Shown here piece after piece: positions 56,063 through 64,000 of a stretch of DNA of 64,000 bases (within the stretch, counting starts at the first letter, position 1; every line of letters starts with the position of its first letter). The notes under the pieces were generated by a model. The model was not told the DNA's origin. It made no database searches and was given only the letters and a program-made list of their open reading frames with translations. The stretch is from Rhodococcus sp. W8901. GTDB lineage: Bacteria > Actinomycetota > Actinomycetes > Mycobacteriales > Mycobacteriaceae. Where the stretch lies: contig NZ_CP054690.1 in assembly GCF_013348805.1 (NCBI RefSeq), positions 4,712,001-4,776,000 of the forward strand, written 5' to 3'. Made by a program: the position numbers and the translations under genes.

Positions 56063-57451
56063 TCAGCGCAGCGGTGTCGCCACGCCCGCAACCACCAGCA
56101 CGACGCTCTCCGACTCCCCCGCGACCGCCGAGTTCACCCGCCCCAGCAGGTCCCGGAACCGTCGACCCGCCGACGTCGGCGGCACCACACCGCTGCCCAC
56201 CTCGTTGCTGACCACCACGACCGGCACCGTCACCGCCCGCATCGCGTCCAGCAGATCGCTCACATCGGCATCCACAGCGGCCCAATCGCCGCCCGTCCAG
56301 ACGCCGTGGTGATCGAGGCGTCCGGTGAGCCAGGTGCCGAGGCAGTCCAGCAGGACGGGTTCGCGGGCGGACCGCAGCACCGCGGACGCGTCCGCCGTCT
56401 CGACGGTGGTCCACCCCGCCGGGCGTCGGGCCCGGTGCAGCGCGATCCGCTCCGCCCACTCCCGATCCCCCTCGTGCACCCCGCCGGTCGCCACGTACGT
56501 GACCCGCGGATGCGCCGCCAGCAGCGCCTCGGCGTACGTGGACTTGCCGGCGCGGGCGCCGCCGAGGACGAGGGTGCGCCGGAGCCCCGGCGTATCGGTC
56601 ACAGTCTGCGCCCCTACGGTCACCGTCGCCCCGTCGTCCACCACCCGGGCACCCCACGGCGCCAGGCGCTCCGTCAGTTCCGGGGTGGGCGGGTTGTAGT
56701 GGCTCAGGTGCACGGCCACCACGTCGGTGGCGTCGGTGATCGCGCCGGATTCGCGCAGTGCGGCCAGCGTGCGCGGGAACGTCGTCAGGTCGTGGTGTCC
56801 GGCGCAGAGGTCGGTGCGGGTCCCGAAGGTCTCCTCGAGGAACACCGCGTCGTATCCCGCATCCTGGACGGCGTCCAGCGTCGACGACGGCAGCGGCCCG
56901 GTGTCGGTGGCCCACAGCATCCGCGCGCCCTCCGGGGCGGCGACGTCGTAGAGCACGCTGTCGCCGTCACGTATCGCGGTGTGTGCGGCCTCGAGCACGC
57001 GAATCGTGTAGCCGTCCAGGTCGATTCGGTCACCGGCGGCAACCGGGACGAACCGCACCGGGTCGTCGGGGCCCACCCAGTCGCGGCACAGGTCCAGCGC
57101 CTCGGGCGGCCCGATCACGTCGAGGGGTTCGTCCCGCCGCACCCACGCGCGGAACAGCAGCGCCGCCGGACCGACATGGTCGGGGTGCGCGTGGGTGAAC
57201 AGGATGTGGCGGACGCCGGCGAGGGAACGTCCGGCGTGCACCGCAGCCCGCGGGATCTCCGGTCCGCAGTCGAGCAGGATCGTGCCGTCGACGAGGGCGG
57301 CCGTCTGACCGCGGATCTCGCCGCGCGCGGCGGCGGTGCGGCAGGACGCGCACACGCAGAAGGGGTTGGGCCACCCGTCGGCGCTGCCGGTGCCCAGCAG
57401 TACGACGTCGATGACCCAACCCCTCCCGTTCGCGCTCCGGCCGAATGTCAC
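56063..57451 (-). CDS. Metallo-beta-lactamase / CobU fusion protein
   Basis: In this protein of about 462 residues, residues ~15-285 are a metallo-beta-lactamase of the PhnP/RNase Z-like kind (LLGTGSADGWPNPFC, HILFTHAHPDHVG, WATDTGPL). From ~290 a CobU domain follows: TLVLGGARAGKSTYAEALLA (P-loop), VLLDCLGTWLTGRL, VVVSNEVGSGVVP. CobU makes adenosyl-GDP-cobinamide in B12 salvage. The start is uncertain: no ATG, GTG or TTG in frame lies close to the conserved N-terminus, and the only ordinary start, ATG 57451, lies in palindromic copy 2. A GGGAGGGG sits 7 nt before an ATC codon. Confidence 0.8.
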   Translation of the reverse strand: MTFGRSANGRGWVIDVVLLGTGSADGWPNPFCVCASCRTAAARGEIRGQTAALVDGTILLDCGPEIPRAAVHAGRSLAGVRHILFTHAHPDHVGPAALLFRAWVRRDEPLDVIGPPEALDLCRDWVGPDDPVRFVPVAAGDRIDLDGYTIRVLEAAHTAIRDGDSVLYDVAAPEGARMLWATDTGPLPSSTLDAVQDAGYDAVFLEETFGTRTDLCAGHHDLTTFPRTLAALRESGAITDATDVVAVHLSHYNPPTPELTERLAPWGARVVDDGATVTVGAQTVTDTPGLRRTLVLGGARAGKSTYAEALLAAHPRVTYVATGGVHEGDREWAERIALHRARRPAGWTTVETADASAVLRSAREPVLLDCLGTWLTGRLDHHGVWTGGDWAAVDADVSDLLDAMRAVTVPVVVVSNEVGSGVVPPTSAGRRFRDLLGRVNSAVAGESESVVLVVAGVATPLR

Positions 57452-57489
57452 ATGCGTTCAGTCGGACCGAACGTGTGTGACATTCGGCC
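57439..57489. repeat. 51-bp palindromic element, copy 2
   Basis: It has the same 51-bp length and GGCCGAATGTCACAT left end as copy 1 at 49787-49837. The right end GTGTGACATTCGGCC has one change. It sits 15 nt past the metZ stop and contributes the apparent start codon of the MBL-CobU gene. Confidence 0.85.
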
Positions 57490-57504
57490 ACTACACAGCG
57501 AGCG

Positions 57505-58728
57505 TCAGCGCAGTGCCTGCGCCAGATCCTCCAGCAGATCCTCGGGATCCTCCAGGCCGACGGACAGGCGCACCACGCCGTCGGACAGGCCGATCGCGGC
57601 GCGCCCCTCCGGTCCCATCGCGCGGTGCGTGGTGGTGGCCGGGTGGGTGATGAGCGACTTGGAGTCACCGAGGTTGTTGGAGATGTCGATGACCTGCAGC
57701 TTGTTCAGCAGCTCGAAGGCACGCTTCTTCCCCTCGCCCTCGGCCGAGTCCAGCTCGAACGTGACGACCGTGCCGCCACCGCTCATCTGCGACTTCGCGA
57801 GCTCGTGCTGCGGGTGCGATTCGAGGTACGGGTACTTGACCCAACGGATCGCGTCCTCGGCCTCGAGGAACTGCGCGATACGCAGGGCGCTGTCCACCGA
57901 ATGGTTCACGCGCAGCGGCATCGTCTCGAGCCCCTTGAGCAGGGTGTGCGCGTTGAACGGGCTCAGCGCCGGACCGGTGTGCCGGATCAGCTGCTGCACC
58001 GGGCCGTCGATGTAGTCCTTGGGACCCAGGATCGCGCCGCCGAGGACACGCCCCTGGCCGTCGATGTGCTTGGTGCCCGAGTACACGATCACGTCGGCGC
58101 CGAGATCCAGGCTGCGCTGCAGCAGCGGGGTCGCGAAGACGTTGTCGAGCACCACCTTGGCACCGGCGGCGTGCGCCATCTCCGACACCTTGCGGACGTC
58201 CACGAGGGTCTGCATCGGGTTGGACGGCGTCTCGAAGAACACGGCCGTGGTGGGCACCGACAGCGCCTGCTCCCACTGGTCGAGGTCCTCGCCGTCGACG
58301 AACACGGTCTCCACGCCCCAGCGGGGCAGGATCTCGTTGCACACCACGAAGCACGAGCCGAACAGGCTGCGTGCGGCCACCAGCCGGTCGCCCTTGCCGA
58401 GCAGCGCGGCCAGCGCGGTGAACACCGCGGACATGCCCGACGCGGTGGCGTAGCAGCCCTCGGCGCCGTCGAGCAGACGCAGCCGCTCCTCGAACATCTT
58501 CACCGTGGGGTTGCCGTAGCGGGAGTACACGAAGTGGTCGACCTCCCCGGTGAACGCCTGCTCGGCCGCCTCGGCGGACTCGTAGACGAAGCCGGAGTTG
58601 AGGTAGATCGCCTCGGACGTCTCCTCGAAGCCGGACCGCATCGTGCCGCCGCGGACACCGAGGGTGGCCGGACGCACGGAGTCGGGCAACGTCTTGCGGA
58701 AGGACCCGCCCTGCGGGATGGCGCTCAC
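57505..58728 (-). CDS. metZ: O-succinylhomoserine sulfhydrylase
   Basis: This 407-residue PLP enzyme of the Cys/Met metabolism family has FVYSRYGNPTVKMFEERL, the PLP Lys in VIVYSGTKHIDGQGR, and ETPSNPMQTLVD. MetZ converts O-succinyl- or O-acetylhomoserine and sulfide to homocysteine. The GTG start overlaps the stop of the rhodanese gene as GTGA; the same pair is found in M. tuberculosis (Rv0390-Rv0391), where the rhodanese may supply sulfur. Confidence 0.94.
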   Translation of the reverse strand: MSAIPQGGSFRKTLPDSVRPATLGVRGGTMRSGFEETSEAIYLNSGFVYESAEAAEQAFTGEVDHFVYSRYGNPTVKMFEERLRLLDGAEGCYATASGMSAVFTALAALLGKGDRLVAARSLFGSCFVVCNEILPRWGVETVFVDGEDLDQWEQALSVPTTAVFFETPSNPMQTLVDVRKVSEMAHAAGAKVVLDNVFATPLLQRSLDLGADVIVYSGTKHIDGQGRVLGGAILGPKDYIDGPVQQLIRHTGPALSPFNAHTLLKGLETMPLRVNHSVDSALRIAQFLEAEDAIRWVKYPYLESHPQHELAKSQMSGGGTVVTFELDSAEGEGKKRAFELLNKLQVIDISNNLGDSKSLITHPATTTHRAMGPEGRAAIGLSDGVVRLSVGLEDPEDLLEDLAQALR

Positions 58729-59156
58729 GACTGCCTCCACGGCAGGCCCACGGCGCGCCAGCCGGTGGTGCCGCGACGGTTGTCGGACCCGAGCCCGCCC
58801 TCGAACCCGTCGAGCACGTTGTACGACGGTCCGATACCGGCGGCGGTCGCGGCCTCGGCCGCACCGATGGAGCGTTGCCCGGAGCGACACAGGAAAATCA
58901 CCGGACGCGCTGCTTCCGCGTCGGCGCCACCGACGATGCCCGCCTCGACCAACTGGTCGACGAAGGACTCGTTGCGCGCACCCGTGGGATAGCTCACCCA
59001 TTCGATGAGCACGGTCCGGCGGTCGATCGACGACGTGTCGGGCAACCCGACGTATCGCCATTCGGCGTCGGTCCGCACATCCACGAGCACGGCTTCCGGA
59101 TGCTCGCGCAGCAGCTCCCAGGCTTGCTGCGGCGTTATGTCACCTGCGTAGCTCAC
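58725..59156 (-). CDS. Rhodanese-like sulfurtransferase
   Basis: This 143-residue single rhodanese domain has AVLVDVRTDAEWRYVG, and the active-site loop FLCRSGQRS with Cys as nucleophile. It would carry a persulfide. The coupling to metZ through a 4-nt overlap points to sulfur delivery or sensing in methionine synthesis. The gene starts with GTG. Confidence 0.92.
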   Translation of the reverse strand: MSYAGDITPQQAWELLREHPEAVLVDVRTDAEWRYVGLPDTSSIDRRTVLIEWVSYPTGARNESFVDQLVEAGIVGGADAEAARPVIFLCRSGQRSIGAAEAATAAGIGPSYNVLDGFEGGLGSDNRRGTTGWRAVGLPWRQS

Positions 59157-59235
59157 CGTCCCAGCTTTCCACAGTGCCCGGTGGGGCGTAGCACGCGGAG
59201 GGTCGAGAACGCGAGAACTGTGCAGGTGCGGCGGG

Positions 59236-59658
59236 TCAGTTACAGACGAGCCAGATGCCGTCGCCCTGGACGAACTGCCACGTCGAGGTGGCGGCGCCCT
59301 TGCCGTCGCCCGCGTCGATCCGAACGTCCGCGGTGGCGGCGGTGCCGTTCACGGCCGCATTGGTGACTTCTTCGATCTTGATCTCGCCCTCACGGCCGGC
59401 GATCGGGGAGCGTTCCTCGGCAAATCCCTGGCACACCATGTGGTCGATCGCGTCCGCATCGTCGTTGTTGCTCGCGCGGACGAAATCACTGACGGACGCG
59501 TTGATCCGATCGGCATCGGATCGACTCTCCTCGGCCGGTCGCAGCAGCGCGGAGACGATAATTCCGATCATCAAGATCGCCACTATTGACACGGCGAGAA
59601 TGAAGGGCTTCGCCGTCGTGCGCGAGGGGTCGTCGAGGGGCTCCTGCTGATCGGTCAT
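59236..59658 (-). CDS. Single-pass membrane protein with NTF2-like outer domain
   Basis: This 140-residue protein has a cytoplasmic Pro/Asp-rich N-terminus, one helix (FILAVSIVAILMIGIIVSALL) and an outer domain with VSDFVRASNNDDADAIDHMV, CQGFAEER and a terminal WLVCN. It resembles DUF4878/NTF2-like lipoproteins of mycolata; two Cys may pair. ATG 59658 is preceded by GCAGG. The function is unknown. Confidence 0.75.
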   Translation of the reverse strand: MTDQQEPLDDPSRTTAKPFILAVSIVAILMIGIIVSALLRPAEESRSDADRINASVSDFVRASNNDDADAIDHMVCQGFAEERSPIAGREGEIKIEEVTNAAVNGTAATADVRIDAGDGKGAATSTWQFVQGDGIWLVCN

Positions 59659-59970
59659 ACCTGCGATTTTCCCCTGACGGCCCGGGTCCTCTCCAACCGG
59701 GTCGCGAACAGTCCAAGGCACAATCGCTGTTTGTGACCTCCCAAACAACGGCGTACTACCCGGGGGTAGAACACACCGGGAGTATCGGGTGCGGTCGCCG
59801 TGCGAGTTCTAGCATGAAGGCGGGGGACGGTGGGTTCGGGGGAATCCACCGCCCGCGACAGTCCGACAGCACCGCGTGTTAGGTAGGGCTTAGTTTAAGC
59901 TGGAGCTTCACACACGGCTGTCGCACAACCACCAGCACGTCCGTCCAATCGAAAAGGTAGTTCGCCTCAG
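59659..59970. other. 312-bp divergent gap upstream of fprA
   Basis: No gene is seen. It contains a CTACCCGGGGGTAG palindrome (59756-59769) and an AT-rich stretch at 59879-59901 described as a separate site. The rest shows no structure that I can support. Confidence 0.5.
59879..59901 (+). promoter_or_regulatory. Iron-box-like site with -10 for fprA
   Basis: TTAGGTAGGGCTTAGTTTA matches the DtxR/IdeR consensus TTAGGTTAGGCTAACCTAA at 13 of 19 positions. It overlaps TAAGCT (59896-59901), a plausible -10, so binding would block transcription. The right half-site is weak. Confidence 0.35.
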
Positions 59971-61350
59971 ATGACTGACCAGACTCGTCCACTGCGCGTG
60001 GCCATCGTCGGTGCCGGCCCGGCCGGAATCTATGCCGCCGATGCGCTCATGAAGTCCGACACCGAGGTGAGCATCGACCTGTTCGAGCGGATGCCGGCGC
60101 CCTTCGGCCTCATCCGATACGGCGTCGCGCCGGACCACCCCCGCATCAAGGGCATCATCACCGCCCTGCACAAGGTGCTGGACAAGGACGCTGTGCGTCT
60201 GCTGGGCAACATCGACTACGGCAACGACATCACCCTCGACGATCTGCGCCGCTACTACGACGCCGTGATCTTCTCGACCGGCGCCAACGCCGACCGCGCC
60301 CTGAACATCCCGGGCATCGACCTGGAGGGCAGCTACGGCGCCGCCGACTTCGTCTCCTGGTACGACGGCCACCCGGACGTCCCGCGCACGTGGCCGCTCG
60401 AGGCCGAGAAGGTTGCCGTGCTGGGCGTCGGCAACGTCGCGCTCGACATCGCCCGCGTCCTGGCGAAGACCGGCGATGAACTGCTGCCCACCGAGATCCC
60501 CGCGAACGTGTACGAGGGCCTCAAGAACAACAAGGCCGTCGAGGTCCACGTGTTCGGCCGTCGCGGCCCGGCGCAGGCCAAGTTCACGCCGCTCGAGCTG
60601 CGCGAGCTGGACCACTCCCCCACCATCGAGGTCATCGTCGACCCCGAGGACATCGACTACGACGAGGGCTCCGAGGCTGCGCGTCGCGGCTCCAAGCAGG
60701 TCGACATGGTCGCGAACACGCTGCAGGACTGGGCCATCCGTGACCAGGGCGATCGCCCGCACAAGCTGTTCCTGCACTTCTTCGAGTCGCCGCACGAGGT
60801 TCTCGGCGAGGACGGCAAGGTCGTCGGCCTGCGCACCGAGCGCACCGAGCTGGACGGCACCGGAAACGTCCGCGGTACCGGCAAGTTCAACGACTGGGAC
60901 GTCCAGGCCGTGTACCGCGCCGTCGGCTACCTGTCGCAGAACATCGCCAAGCTGCCGTTCGACGAGCAGGCCGGCACCGTCCCCAACGAGGCTGGGCGTG
61001 TCCTCGCGGACGACACTGCGGACGGCGCGTCACGCTTCATGGACGCCACCTACGTCACCGGCTGGATCAAGCGTGGCCCGGTCGGCCTGATCGGCCACAC
61101 CAAGGGCGACGCGAACGAGACCATCGCATGCCTGCTCGAGGACTCCCCGAACTTCGCGGGTGCCGCCGAGCCGGGCGAGGACGCGATCATCGAGTTCCTC
61201 GAGGGCAAGGGTGTTCCGTACACCACGTGGCAGGGCTGGTACCGCCTCGACGCCCACGAGCGTTCCCTCGGTGAGCCCGAGGGCCGCGAACGCGTCAAGG
61301 TCGTCGAGCGCGAGGACATGCTGCGCGCCAGCGAGCCGCACAAGGCCTGA
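59971..61350 (+). CDS. fprA: Ferredoxin/adrenodoxin NADP+ reductase FprA
   Basis: This 459-residue flavoprotein of the adrenodoxin-reductase type has the FAD site AIVGAGPAGIYAADAL and the NADP site VLGVGNVALDIARVLA, and GRRGPAQAKFTPLELRELD and RGPVGLIGHTKGDANETI are characteristic. It passes electrons from NADPH to ferredoxins that feed P450s. It is separated from the downstream gene by a 21-bp perfect hairpin. Confidence 0.94.
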   Translation: MTDQTRPLRVAIVGAGPAGIYAADALMKSDTEVSIDLFERMPAPFGLIRYGVAPDHPRIKGIITALHKVLDKDAVRLLGNIDYGNDITLDDLRRYYDAVIFSTGANADRALNIPGIDLEGSYGAADFVSWYDGHPDVPRTWPLEAEKVAVLGVGNVALDIARVLAKTGDELLPTEIPANVYEGLKNNKAVEVHVFGRRGPAQAKFTPLELRELDHSPTIEVIVDPEDIDYDEGSEAARRGSKQVDMVANTLQDWAIRDQGDRPHKLFLHFFESPHEVLGEDGKVVGLRTERTELDGTGNVRGTGKFNDWDVQAVYRAVGYLSQNIAKLPFDEQAGTVPNEAGRVLADDTADGASRFMDATYVTGWIKRGPVGLIGHTKGDANETIACLLEDSPNFAGAAEPGEDAIIEFLEGKGVPYTTWQGWYRLDAHERSLGEPEGRERVKVVEREDMLRASEPHKA

Positions 61351-61367
61351 CGCACTCCGTCACCCGG

Positions 61368-61414
61368 CTGAAGGGGCCCTTCACGCGCCGTCAGCGCGTG
61401 AAGGGCCCCTTCAG
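61368..61414. terminator. Perfect 21-bp hairpin after fprA
   Basis: The arms at 61368-61388 and 61394-61414 are exact complements (core AAGGGGCCCTTCACGCGC) around the loop CGTCA. It begins 17 nt past the fprA stop and ends 25 nt before the amidohydrolase start. CTGTTT follows. Confidence 0.85.
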
Positions 61415-61439
61415 CTGTTTCGGGAGGCATGATGAACAC

Positions 61440-62198
61440 GTGTTTGACGCGCACGTGCACATCATCGATCCGCGGTTCCCGCTGGTGGAGAACAACGGGT
61501 ATCTACCCGATCCGTTCACGATCGACGACTACCGCCGCCGCATGGCGGGCTTCGGCGTCGACGGTGGTGCGGTGGTGACCGCGTCGTACCAGGGCACGCT
61601 CGGTGGGCCTGGCCTGCTGGCCGCGCTCGAGGAACTCGGCGAGGGCTGGGTGGGGGTCACGCACCTCGACCCCGACGCCACCGACGACGACATCCTCGCG
61701 CTCGACCGCGTCGGGGTCCGCGGGGTGCGCTTCAATCTGCGGCGCAGCGCCACCGACGTCCAGGTCCTCACGACGCAGGCCCTGCGGGCGTACGAACTGG
61801 TGGGCTGGCACGCCGAGTTCTACGTGGACGCGACGCTGCTGCTGTCGCTCGAACCGGTGTTCGCGAAGCTGCCCGCAGTCAGCATCGACCACCTGGGCAT
61901 GTCGACGCGCGGGCTGCGGTACCTGCTCAACCTCGTCGACCGGGGCGCCAAGGTGAAGGCCACCGGCTTCGGGCGGACCTCGATCGACGACGTCGGCAGC
62001 GTCATCCGGCAGATCCACGCCGTCAACCCGAAGGCCCTCATGTTCGGCACCGACCTGCCCGGCACCCGTGCCCGCCGCGCGTTCGAGGCCGCCGACGTCG
62101 ACGTCATCGCCGACGCCGTCGGGGACGACCTCGAGGCCGTCCTCGGCGGCAACGCGCGAGAGTGGTACCGCTGCCCGGGCGGACCTTCTCGGCAATGA
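61440..62198 (+). CDS. Amidohydrolase, TIM-barrel (Amidohydro_2) family
   Basis: This 252-residue metal-dependent hydrolase starts at the metal motif VFDAHVHIIDPRFP, continues with KATGFGRTS and IHAVNPKALMFGTDLPG, the late Asp site. Relatives hydrolyse lactones or decarboxylate aromatic acids. The GTG at 61440 is chosen because the conserved strand starts there and GGGAGG lies 12 nt upstream; a reading from 61398 would begin in the terminator hairpin. An ATG at 61429 is out of frame. Confidence 0.85.
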   Translation: MFDAHVHIIDPRFPLVENNGYLPDPFTIDDYRRRMAGFGVDGGAVVTASYQGTLGGPGLLAALEELGEGWVGVTHLDPDATDDDILALDRVGVRGVRFNLRRSATDVQVLTTQALRAYELVGWHAEFYVDATLLLSLEPVFAKLPAVSIDHLGMSTRGLRYLLNLVDRGAKVKATGFGRTSIDDVGSVIRQIHAVNPKALMFGTDLPGTRARRAFEAADVDVIADAVGDDLEAVLGGNAREWYRCPGGPSRQ

Positions 62199-62221
62199 CC
62201 GATCCTGGGCGCGACGATGAC

Positions 62222-62932
62222 TCATAGCGCGAACAGGGCGCTCGCGGCGTCCATCGCGAGCAGAAAGCCCGCGATTCCCAACGCCCAACCCACGGCGCTG
62301 TCCGCGTTGCGAGTGAAGAAGTCGTCGATCCGGTGCAGGACGCCGTCGGCGCGCTGCCCGACCAATATCCGCAACCCCAGCAGGGTCACGGCCGGGACGA
62401 TCATCACCAGACAGTAGGCGGCCAGCAGGGGGATCGACAGAGCAGCGGGCGCTCCCACGGAGACGATCAGCGCGATGGCCGCGAGGTAGGGGACCATCGT
62501 GACCAACTCCAGCGTTCCCGCCGTGAGCGCCAGTGTGGCGACACCGCCGGACCCGCCCTTCGTGAGGGCCCGATCGCGCCAGCGGATGACCCGACTCGAC
62601 TCGCCACGTTCGCGGCGCTTCTTCGAGTCGAAGCGGAAGCTCAGCACGAACAATGCCGCGCCGACGGCCAACTGGACCGCCTTTGCCACAGGCGAATCCA
62701 ACATCCGGCCTCCGACGTCGAGGCCCATCCGCCCCGCGGTAAGGAGGGCCGCGCCGATGACGAGGTAGAACACGGCGATGACGATCAGGTAGCGGACGAT
62801 GCGACCGACGGGTGGGCGCCCGGGCGCGAGCAGCATCCACACCGGCAGTACCAGCGTTCCGATGCTCGTACTGTCCACGAGCGCAAGGCCTGCCAGCGAC
62901 GCCAGCAGCACCACGTTCACGTCAACGGCCAC
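62222..62932 (-). CDS. GAP (Sap) family membrane protein
   Basis: This 236-residue protein has six helices of the sulfolipid-1-addressing/GAP family (LVDSTSIGTLVLPVWMLLAP; GGSGGVATLALTAGTLELVT; AADCxxMI-like YCLVMIVPAVTLLGLR). Family members help export of glycolipids or act in the envelope; here no lipid-synthesis genes are adjacent. The GTG start overlaps a small upstream membrane gene by 11 nt. Confidence 0.85.
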   Translation of the reverse strand: MAVDVNVVLLASLAGLALVDSTSIGTLVLPVWMLLAPGRPPVGRIVRYLIVIAVFYLVIGAALLTAGRMGLDVGGRMLDSPVAKAVQLAVGAALFVLSFRFDSKKRRERGESSRVIRWRDRALTKGGSGGVATLALTAGTLELVTMVPYLAAIALIVSVGAPAALSIPLLAAYCLVMIVPAVTLLGLRILVGQRADGVLHRIDDFFTRNADSAVGWALGIAGFLLAMDAASALFAL

Positions 62933-63104
62933 TGGTGTCGGTCCTACGCGCGCTGACGACGTCGATCACCCCGACCGCCACGAGTGCTACGCCGAGCGGT
63001 CCGCCCCGGAACCAGAAGAACTCCGCGTCGCGTGCGAACAACCACAACGCCGCCCCGGCGACGATCAGGAACACTCCGAACATTGCCGCAAGTCGTAGCC
63101 GCAT
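62922..63104 (-). CDS. Small two-helix membrane protein
   Basis: This 60-residue protein has helices MRLRLAAMFGVFLIVAGAAL and FRGGPLGVALVAVGVIDVV. It overlaps the GAP-family gene by 11 nt, so the two are co-translated. I recognise no family. It is divergent from the sensor kinase gene. Confidence 0.6.
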   Translation of the reverse strand: MRLRLAAMFGVFLIVAGAALWLFARDAEFFWFRGGPLGVALVAVGVIDVVSARRTDTSGR

Positions 63105-63213
63105 GCCACGAATACTGCTGGCCCCCTGCGGAGTGACACATCGGCCGCCGGGCGGCTGCGACGTCATCACTTGGTATGACAGGTCCGGCTGTCCACTGTG
63201 CTGTGATGGAGTG

Positions 63214-64000
63214 ATGGCGTATCCGTTGCAACCGTCGCGGGGCGGCCTGCGGATGCGCCGGCACGTGAACACCGCCCGGTCACGCCGCCGTGATGACATC
63301 CTGATCGCGGGCGGGATGCTCGTCATCGGGTTGGTCCTGTATGCCGTCGGCGCATTTCAACTCGGCACCGGGCCGAGCAGCACCCCCGCCGGTGTTCGGG
63401 TCGCGCTGCTCGTCGCGATCGCCGCTGCGGACACCTTCCGCAGCACGTACCCGGCCGCCGCCCTGACCGTGGGGGCGGTCCTGACCGCCATCGACCTCGC
63501 ACTCGGACCCACCGTCCCCGTGTGGCTGGTTCTCTCCGATCTCGTCTACGCCGCGGTGTTGTACGGGCGGCCCCGCGTCAGCCGGGCGGTCTGCTACTCC
63601 ACCGGGGCGGCGGTCGTCGTCCTCACTGCTGCCGCCTACGTCGGATGGCAGGACGGCCGTGCGGCCGCGGCGGCGGGGATCGTCCTCGCACTGTTCTTCA
63701 CGACGCCCGTGTGGTGGGCGCTCGCGATCCGTCGTCACCAGGAGGTCGCGGCCGCCGAACGGGCACGGGCAGAGTCGATGCGGGCCCTCGCGGAGGCGGA
63801 CCGGGCGGCCGCGGTCGCCCACGAACGGAATCGCATGGCTCGGGATCTGCACGACGTGATCGCGAGTCACCTGTCGGCGATCGCGATTCAATCGGAGGCC
63901 GCGCTGTCTCGAGGGACGACCGGGACCGATCCAACTCTCGACAACGTCCTGACCGCCATCCGGGCGGGGAGCGTCGCCGCGCTTGACGAGATGCGCTCGA
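63214..64000 (+). CDS. NarL/DesK-type sensor histidine kinase, N-terminal part
   Basis: This gene runs off the right edge; 262 residues are visible. Four to six membrane helices (ILIAGGMLVIGLVLYAVGAF; AAVVVLTAAAYVGW; VLALFFTTPVWWALAI) are followed by a coiled helix and the HisKA_3 dimerisation box HERNRMARDLHDVIASHLSA, with the phospho-accepting His at residue 213. The ATPase domain and the expected response regulator are outside the window. GGAG lies just upstream of the ATG. The stimulus is unknown. Confidence 0.88.
   Translation, partial: MAYPLQPSRGGLRMRRHVNTARSRRRDDILIAGGMLVIGLVLYAVGAFQLGTGPSSTPAGVRVALLVAIAAADTFRSTYPAAALTVGAVLTAIDLALGPTVPVWLVLSDLVYAAVLYGRPRVSRAVCYSTGAAVVVLTAAAYVGWQDGRAAAAAGIVLALFFTTPVWWALAIRRHQEVAAAERARAESMRALAEADRAAAVAHERNRMARDLHDVIASHLSAIAIQSEAALSRGTTGTDPTLDNVLTAIRAGSVAALDEMRS

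Noticed and set aside
61398-61440. ATG at 61398 as the amidohydrolase start
   Set aside because: It lies inside the perfect terminator hairpin, and the 14 residues it adds are not family sequence.

Overview
The window is high-GC actinobacterial DNA, most likely from Rhodococcus or a close relative in the Mycobacteriales. Pointers are an antigen-85-type mycolyltransferase/esterase gene, an F420-dependent glucose-6-phosphate dehydrogenase beside a deazaflavin-dependent nitroreductase, the glnX-glnH-pknG signalling operon, and a gene order that (from memory of M. tuberculosis) follows Rv0390-Rv0435c with additions and losses. No rRNA, tRNA, CRISPR array, transposase or prophage was recognised.

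Layout. 0-3.5 kb: end of a CDC48-like AAA ATPase, two tandem paralogous membrane proteins, a NUDIX hydrolase. 3.7-9.9 kb: an mrp Na+/H+ antiporter operon (mrpA-B fusion, C, D, E, F, G) with overlapping stop/start codons. 9.9-16.1 kb: PAP2 membrane enzyme, glutamate-cysteine ligase-like gene, sodC, LytR_C protein, DUF3263, def, an orphan N-terminal domain, xthA. 16.1-19.5 kb: two GNAT paralogs, two alpha/beta hydrolases, a decayed secreted-protein gene. 19.5-28.5 kb: thiamine genes (thiD; thiO-thiS-thiG behind a TPP riboswitch; divergent thiE) interleaved with a class III cyclase, an M28 lipoprotein peptidase, an ABC exporter and a pentapeptide-repeat protein. 28.5-34 kb: lipoprotein, GT87 mannosyltransferase, holin-like membrane protein, HxlR regulator with a divergent MFS-thioesterase pair, PPOX-fold protein. 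34-38.3 kb: a cell-surface module of one sortase and one large MSCRAMM/SdrD-like adhesin with a (Thr-Pro-Gly)n stalk. 38.3-49.8 kb: NUDIX-PIN-like fusion, glnX-glnH-pknG, ctaD, pta-ackA, deazaflavin nitroreductase. 49.8-55.9 kb: SUFU-like protein, fgd, RDD protein, a nonapeptide-repeat protein, mycolyltransferase, HAD phosphatase, beta-lactamase-family esterase. 56-64 kb: metallo-beta-lactamase-CobU fusion, metZ with rhodanese, fprA, amidohydrolase, GAP-family membrane protein and the start of a NarL-type sensor histidine kinase.

How the genes work together. Central metabolism and redox are tied by pta-ackA (acetate/acetyl-CoA), PknG (control of 2-oxoglutarate flux in relatives), fgd (F420H2 supply) and FprA. 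The thiamine genes form a TPP-regulated unit. The strongest candidate for a little-described system is the sortase/adhesin module: the adhesin ends in a non-canonical LIDSG-type sorting signal, the sortase seems to lack the usual catalytic Arg, and both genes carry the same 12-mer upstream. Two further themes stand out. Many start codons lie exactly 7 nt after a TANNNT hexamer, suggesting leaderless transcripts. A 51-bp palindromic element occurs twice, and one copy supplies the only ordinary start codon of a gene.
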